Below are positions 15,581-19,828 of a stretch of 19,828 bases of DNA, in pieces (position 1 is the first letter of the stretch; each line of letters starts with the position of its first letter). The DNA is taken from positions 1-19,828 of the forward strand of contig JAEEXV010000172.1 of NCBI GenBank assembly GCA_016287975.1. The letters are read 5' to 3'. The position numbers were made by a program, and so were the translations under genes. The stretch is from Lentisphaeria bacterium (lineage in GTDB: Bacteria > Verrucomicrobiota > Lentisphaeria > Oligosphaerales > Oligosphaeraceae). The notes under the pieces were generated by a model. The model saw only the letters and a program-made list of their open reading frames with translations. It was not told where the DNA came from and ran no database searches.

Positions 15581-15593
15581 TCATGGAGTCGTC

Positions 15594-16946
15594 ATGAAAC
15601 GGGAAAGTCTGGAGAGGATCATCGCGTGGAATCGGCAGCCGCAGCGCAAGCCGCTGGTTCTGATGGGTGCGCGCCAGGTCGGGAAGACGTGGCTGATGAA
15701 GGAGTTCGCCAGCCAGGTCTATCCGTCAGATGCCGTTTTCATCGACTTTATGAAGATGGGTGATTTGGCTGCCTCCATCGAGGGCGCGAACCTTTCTCCC
15801 GTGAATCTGCTTTCGCTGTTTCAGGCCACGGCGGGGAAACGAATTGTCCCTGGACGGACACTGCTGGTGCTCGACGAACTGCAGGAATGTCCGAAGGCCT
15901 TGACCTCGCTGAAGTTTTTCCAAGAAGAAATGCCGGATCTGGCCATCGTGGTTGCGGGATCCTTGCTGGGGCTTTCGATGGGAGGCGTCCCGCGCCGCCA
16001 GAATTCGCAGCCCGCCCCGCCCTCCTCCTTTCCAGTCGGCAAAGTCGAGCGGCTGAACATCTATCCGATGACTTTTCTGGAGTTTTTGGAGGCCATCGGC
16101 AAAGCGGGTCTGGCCGAGGCGCTTCGCCAAGGGGAGTGGCTTGCCGTCGAAGCGCTGGCCTCCGAATACGAGATGGCGTTGAAGCAGTATTATCTGACGG
16201 GCGGCATGCCGGAGGCGGTGGCTACCTTCGCCGCGACGCACTCGCTGCCAGACGTCCGATCCCGTCAGCTCGCCATCCTGGCCGACTACGACGATGATTT
16301 CAAGAAGCACGCCCCCTCGAATCTTCTGCCCAAGATTCGATTGCTTTGGAACAATCTCCCCAGTCAACTCTCCAAAGAGAACAAAAAGTTCATCTATGCG
16401 GCGCTCAAGCCAGGGGCTCGCGCCCGTGAATATGAGACCGCCCTGCAATGGCTGGACGATGCTGGAATGCTGCGACAGGTCTATCGCGTCTCCGCGCCCC
16501 GACTGCCGCTCAAAGCCTGCCAGGACCTCGGTGCCTTCAAACTCTATCTGCATGACGTCGGGCTGCTGGGAGCCTTGAGCGGCCTGCCCATCCGCACCAT
16601 TCTCGAACGCAATGCGCTGTTCACCAACTTCAAGGGCTCGCTGACCGAGCAGTATGTGCTTGGCGAGTTGATAGCCGCTGGCTATTCCCCCTGCTATTGG
16701 ACGGCGGAGAACGGCAATGCCGAGGTGGACTTCATCATTCAGAGCGAAGACAGCGTCGTGCCGCTGGAGGTCAAGGCCGCGACCAACACGAAAGCGAAAA
16801 GCCTGGCAATCTACCGTGAGAGTTTCCGACCGAGCATGGCGGTCAAGTGCTCGCTGCGCCAATACCACAGGAAGGATGGCGTGCTGCAGTTGCCGCTCTA
16901 TGCGCTGGGCGCGTGCCTCCGCACGGAGATCGACAGGAAAGAATAG
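15594..16946 (+). CDS. AAA ATPase with DUF4143 domain (COG1373-type)
   Basis: A 450-residue cytoplasmic ATPase of a widespread family of unknown function. Walker A GARQVGKT (25-32), Walker B LLVLDE (90-95) and AGS (121-123, sensor-like) are intact. Residues about 245-325 look like a winged helix (KKFIYAALKPGAR.REYETALQWLDDAGML). The C-terminal part has E377-x-D379 and E392-x-K394 (AEVDFII; PLEVKA), a restriction-endonuclease-like PD-(D/E)xK signature known for DUF4143. Start: ATG 15594 has GGAG 5 nt upstream; an earlier in-frame ATG at 15564 has its purine run immediately adjacent and is less likely. The gene is alone, with no partner antitoxin or nuclease gene. Upstream are four phased 18-bp repeats and a palindrome. 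Base composition is less G/C-biased than its neighbours, which suggests acquisition. Its target is unknown. Confidence 0.9.
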   Translation: MKRESLERIIAWNRQPQRKPLVLMGARQVGKTWLMKEFASQVYPSDAVFIDFMKMGDLAASIEGANLSPVNLLSLFQATAGKRIVPGRTLLVLDELQECPKALTSLKFFQEEMPDLAIVVAGSLLGLSMGGVPRRQNSQPAPPSSFPVGKVERLNIYPMTFLEFLEAIGKAGLAEALRQGEWLAVEALASEYEMALKQYYLTGGMPEAVATFAATHSLPDVRSRQLAILADYDDDFKKHAPSNLLPKIRLLWNNLPSQLSKENKKFIYAALKPGARAREYETALQWLDDAGMLRQVYRVSAPRLPLKACQDLGAFKLYLHDVGLLGALSGLPIRTILERNALFTNFKGSLTEQYVLGELIAAGYSPCYWTAENGNAEVDFIIQSEDSVVPLEVKAATNTKAKSLAIYRESFRPSMAVKCSLRQYHRKDGVLQLPLYALGACLRTEIDRKE

Positions 16947-16992
16947 GCGAGGGGAATCGCGCCGATTTCCGCGCGGATTGGCGGGGAGGTGC

Positions 16993-17004
16993 TATTGTAT
17001 GCGG
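16993..17004 (+). promoter_or_regulatory. Promoter-like box for the GH95-like gene
   Basis: TATTGTATGCGG is a variant of the window's box, with the TATTGTA part ending 42 nt before the start codon, as for the metallo-beta-lactamase (45) and epimerase (44) genes. Confidence 0.45.
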
Positions 17005-17041
17005 CATGGGGGATGGCGGCCAAAAGTCGGAGCGACGTTCA

Positions 17042-19600
17042 ATGAAGTTCAATGGATTCCAGCGTGCCAAGGGGCACGCCCTTTCGTTTGCGACCAGTCC
17101 TTCCTGCTGGCAGAACGGCCTGCCCGCGGGCAACGGCCAGTATGGCGGCACCTTCTACCAGCCCGAGGGCTCGCTCTTCGAGTTCGCCTTCACGCGGCTC
17201 GACCTCTGGAAGCGCCGCCTCGCGGGCCCTGGCCGCATGCCCCTGAGCCGCTTCATGGACATCCTGGAGCACCAGGGCGCCGACGCCCTGATGAAGGCGC
17301 TCGACGTCGAGTTCCACGACACCGAGCGCCCGTGGTTCAAGCCTGGCGGCTGCCTGAACCTCTCCCTCGACAGCAACGGCGCCTTCGGCCTCGAATACAC
17401 CCTCTTCTCCCAGAGCATGCGCCTGGAACCCGCCTACGGCGAGGTCTCGGGCACCACCGAGACTGCCGCCAAGTCCGTCCAGTGGACGGCGTTGGTCACT
17501 CCTGGCGACGACATCACCGCGATCCACGTCGCCGACGGCTACCTGCACCCCCAGTGCGTCTTCGGCTTCACCCAGCGCCTGAAGCTCTTCCGCAAGTTCG
17601 ACGAGCAGGCGCACGTCCGCCGCCAGGGCGTCACCGACGACGGCGTCCTCTACGTCGAATTCGACTTCGGCGAAACGCTCCACGCCATCGCCGCCGCGCT
17701 CGTGGACGGCGTGGAGACCCGCGCGGCCAAGGGCCTCGAGGAGCGCGTCGGCGCGGCGCTCGACCTCGTCCTCGACTATACCGAAAGCGAACTGGCGATG
17801 CTGAAGTCCAGCCTCGACCACCAGGACGCCGTCTGCACCAAACGCTATGAATACGACATCTTCCACACGCTGATCGTGGACACCGACGACAGCCAGGGCG
17901 ACCTCCTGGCGCTGGCGCGGGAGCGGCTGCTGGCGGCGAAGGCGGAGGGCTTCGCGTCGATGCGGAGCCGCACCCGCCACTGGTGGCGGGATTTCTGGAA
18001 CCAGAGCGGCTTCGCGCTGGAGAACGCCGCGTTGGAGGGGCTCGTCTACAGCAACCTCTACCAGCTCGCGGCCACCTCGATCGGCAAGGTGATGCCAGGC
18101 CTCTTCGGGCTCTGGAACGGCGCCGCGACCGCCCCCTGGAACGGCGACTACCACGGCAACATCAACGTCGCGATGTACACCTGGCCGCTCTTCGGCCTCA
18201 ACCACCCCGAGCTCCTCGAACCCCTCTTCACCACGATGAAGGGATGGTTCCCCGCCATGCGCCGCGAGACCAAAGAGCGCTTCGGCGTCGACGAACTGCG
18301 CTTCCCGCAGGCCTGCGGGCCCGACGGCGAGGAGATGTCGCGCGGCTTCTACCGCACCATGCGCTGCTCCACGGGCTTCTACGCCGACAACTACTGGAAG
18401 CGCTTCCTCTACTACCCGGATCTCGACGAACTGCGCGACGAGATCCTGCCCGTCCTCGAATCGGGCGCGCGCTACTACTTCCTCTACTGCAGGCAGGCCG
18501 ACGACGGCACTTTCCACATCGGGCCCTCCTGGGCGCCCGAGCAGGGCGTCTTCCCCGCGTGGGACACGGGCAACGACCTGGCCCTATTCAAGGAACTCTT
18601 CCAGGCGGTCGTCGACGCCAACCGCCGCCTCGGCCAGTGGAGCCCGACCGCCGCGCACGCCCAGGAACTCCTCGAACACTTCCCGCCCTATCCCCAGAAG
18701 GACGGCGAATTCCTGATCTCGGGCAGCGAAAAGGGGCGCACGCTCCTCTGCCACCCCAGCTACCTCGCCAATGTCGTCCCCGCCGACGAAATCGACGCGG
18801 ACGCGCCGCTGGCGGCCGTCGCGGACCACACCATGCGCACGCACAGCGAGCATACGATGCGCAAGGGGCTGAACGGCCGCCCAGGCTACGGCTGCGACCT
18901 CACCGCCGCCTGGCTCTTCACCTGCGCCGTCAAGCTGCGCGACGCGGAGTTCGCCCAGGAGATGCTGCGCGACGTCCTCATCGCCAACCACGTCAAGTCC
19001 AACGGCATGTTCGCCTTCTCGCAGGGACAGGTGCTCCATTCGCTGCGTGCCAAGCGCCATGCGTACGAGGTCACCGACACGCAGTCCCATTCGCTGCTGG
19101 GGCAGACCAACAGCCGCTTCGGGCGCGACCACGCCATGACCATGGTCCAGATCGGCGGCGGCTTCCTCTACGGCATCATGGAGGCCATGCTCCAGAGCCA
19201 GAAGGGGCAGCTCAAGTTCTTCCCCGTGCCGATGGAATACCTTGGCAGGCGCCTCTCCTTCCACCGCCTGCGCGCCCAGGGAGGCCTCGTGGTCTCCGCA
19301 GGCCGCGACGCCCGCGGCACCGCCTGGTTCACCATCCAAAACTGCTCGCCATACGCCTGGGAAGGCACCGTCCGCCTCTTCGACCGCAATCCCCCGAAGG
19401 CGCTGCGCCTCGGCAGGAAGTCCATCCAGGCGACCGCCCCTGGCGTCTATCCCCTGGCCCTCGATGCCGGCGCGACCGTCACCTGGAGGCGCGCCGCCGC
19501 CGTCCAGCCCGCCGAGGCCGTGCCCCCGCACCGCCCCGCCGTCCGCACCTACGGCCCAGGCTGCCCCATCGCCTACGGCGACGACACGCCGCGGCTGTAG
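17042..19600 (+). CDS. GH95-like glycoside hydrolase, cytoplasmic
   Basis: GH95 enzymes are inverting (alpha/alpha)6-barrel hydrolases, mostly alpha-L-fucosidases or alpha-L-galactosidases. The 852-residue product shows the family layout: an N-terminal beta domain with LPAGNGQYGG (27-36), then GLFGLWNG..APWNGDY..NIN (354-375) with the Asn-x-Asn pair (373, 375), PSWAPEQG (495-502) with Glu500 at the general-acid position, and LQSQ..LKFFPVPMEY (717-733) leading to the C-terminal beta domain. The Asp of the usual QIDGNFG motif is missing: the sequence reads QIGGGFL (703-709). So it may have altered chemistry, another substrate or no activity. There is no signal peptide. CGGAG lies 9 nt before ATG 17042; in-frame codons upstream overlap the ATPase gene and are not conserved-looking. 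It stands 95 nt after the ATPase gene with its own promoter box. The family assignment is by motif memory and is moderately sure. Confidence 0.78.
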   Translation: MKFNGFQRAKGHALSFATSPSCWQNGLPAGNGQYGGTFYQPEGSLFEFAFTRLDLWKRRLAGPGRMPLSRFMDILEHQGADALMKALDVEFHDTERPWFKPGGCLNLSLDSNGAFGLEYTLFSQSMRLEPAYGEVSGTTETAAKSVQWTALVTPGDDITAIHVADGYLHPQCVFGFTQRLKLFRKFDEQAHVRRQGVTDDGVLYVEFDFGETLHAIAAALVDGVETRAAKGLEERVGAALDLVLDYTESELAMLKSSLDHQDAVCTKRYEYDIFHTLIVDTDDSQGDLLALARERLLAAKAEGFASMRSRTRHWWRDFWNQSGFALENAALEGLVYSNLYQLAATSIGKVMPGLFGLWNGAATAPWNGDYHGNINVAMYTWPLFGLNHPELLEPLFTTMKGWFPAMRRETKERFGVDELRFPQACGPDGEEMSRGFYRTMRCSTGFYADNYWKRFLYYPDLDELRDEILPVLESGARYYFLYCRQADDGTFHIGPSWAPEQGVFPAWDTGNDLALFKELFQAVVDANRRLGQWSPTAAHAQELLEHFPPYPQKDGEFLISGSEKGRTLLCHPSYLANVVPADEIDADAPLAAVADHTMRTHSEHTMRKGLNGRPGYGCDLTAAWLFTCAVKLRDAEFAQEMLRDVLIANHVKSNGMFAFSQGQVLHSLRAKRHAYEVTDTQSHSLLGQTNSRFGRDHAMTMVQIGGGFLYGIMEAMLQSQKGQLKFFPVPMEYLGRRLSFHRLRAQGGLVVSAGRDARGTAWFTIQNCSPYAWEGTVRLFDRNPPKALRLGRKSIQATAPGVYPLALDAGATVTWRRAAAVQPAEAVPPHRPAVRTYGPGCPIAYGDDTPRL

Positions 19601-19680
19601 GCGGGCCACGCCGCGCGGGCGGGCTTTGCGGCGCGGGGCATCCGCGCGCGCTCGCGCCTTCATCCAAACCATGCAAACGA

Positions 19681-19704
19681 CGGGGGGCCTCGCTCCGCCC
19701 CCCG
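19681..19704. terminator. GC-only hairpin downstream of the GH95-like gene
   Basis: CGGGGGGC (19681-19688) pairs perfectly with GCCCCCCG (19697-19704) across an 8-nt loop. It lies 80 nt after the stop codon. A second imperfect G/C stem follows at about 19706-19739. No T-run is present, so a terminator role is only possible. Confidence 0.35.
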
Positions 19705-19795
19705 CACCCCCCGCTCCGCTCTTATCGGGGGCGGGGTGGAATGCTCGGCGGTTGGGTGCCGCCGGCGAAAAGCCCCGGCGTATGGGCGGCGAGTG

Positions 19796-19815
19796 CCGCT
19801 GGGCTTGCCCGGCGG
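19796..19815. repeat. Degenerate REP-like palindrome, copy D
   Basis: CCGCTGGGC (19796-19804), TT, GCCCGGCGG (19807-19815) has the same size, centre and arm composition as copies A and C, with one internal mismatch. It sits at the right edge of the window in otherwise gene-free DNA (19601-19828), where I see no coding region. Confidence 0.5.
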
Positions 19816-19828
19816 GCCAAGCCGCGCG

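Overview
The window is GC-rich DNA (roughly two thirds G+C by eye) from a bacterium of the Planctomycetes-Verrucomicrobia-Lentisphaerae group, most likely a Lentisphaerae or Kiritimatiellae-type organism. Three things point there: a solitary pseudopilin with an [21 protein letters not shown] helix and a DUF1559-like tail, a type III glutamine synthetase, and a secreted CBM9 plus GH42-like enzyme beside an epimerase and a Gfo/Idh/MocA oxidoreductase. This assignment is inference from gene types; no rRNA or tRNA is present.

Layout. 1-271: intergenic DNA rich in short palindromic repeats. 272-5107 (minus): a three-gene unit read right to left, encoding an RNA-processing metallo-beta-lactamase/beta-CASP protein, an unrecognised 850-residue membrane protein with EF-hand-like motifs and a C-terminal Ala/Lys coiled coil, and a type III pantothenate kinase (coaX). 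5266-10258 (plus): a divergent three-gene sugar unit encoding an NAD-dependent epimerase-like protein, the secreted CBM9/GH42-like protein and the oxidoreductase. 10417-11763 (plus): dimeric glycyl-tRNA synthetase. 11764-12052: a composite of palindromes and 9-bp tandem repeats. 12053-14194 (minus): glnN. 14545-15255 (plus): pseudopilin. 15256-15593: a decayed 70-bp copy of part of glnN, followed by four 18-bp direct repeats. 15594-16946 (plus): an AAA ATPase with a DUF4143-type C-terminus. 17042-19600 (plus): a cytoplasmic GH95-like glycoside hydrolase. 19601-19828: hairpins and one more degenerate palindrome.

How the parts work together. The sugar unit and the GH95-like gene suggest a diet of plant or host polysaccharides: a secreted binding and cleaving protein, a cytoplasmic hydrolase and two NAD(P)-dependent sugar-modifying enzymes. 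GlyRS, glnN and coaX are housekeeping genes. Six of the seven predicted transcription units begin with the same promoter-like box, TATATTA or a close variant followed within 0-2 bases by a GCG-type stretch. The exception is the ATPase gene, which has an AT-rich upstream region with helically phased 18-bp repeats, one of which appears to supply its -35 hexamer. That ATPase-repeat locus, beside the glnN relic, is the most likely accessory or mobile system here and the best candidate for something undescribed.
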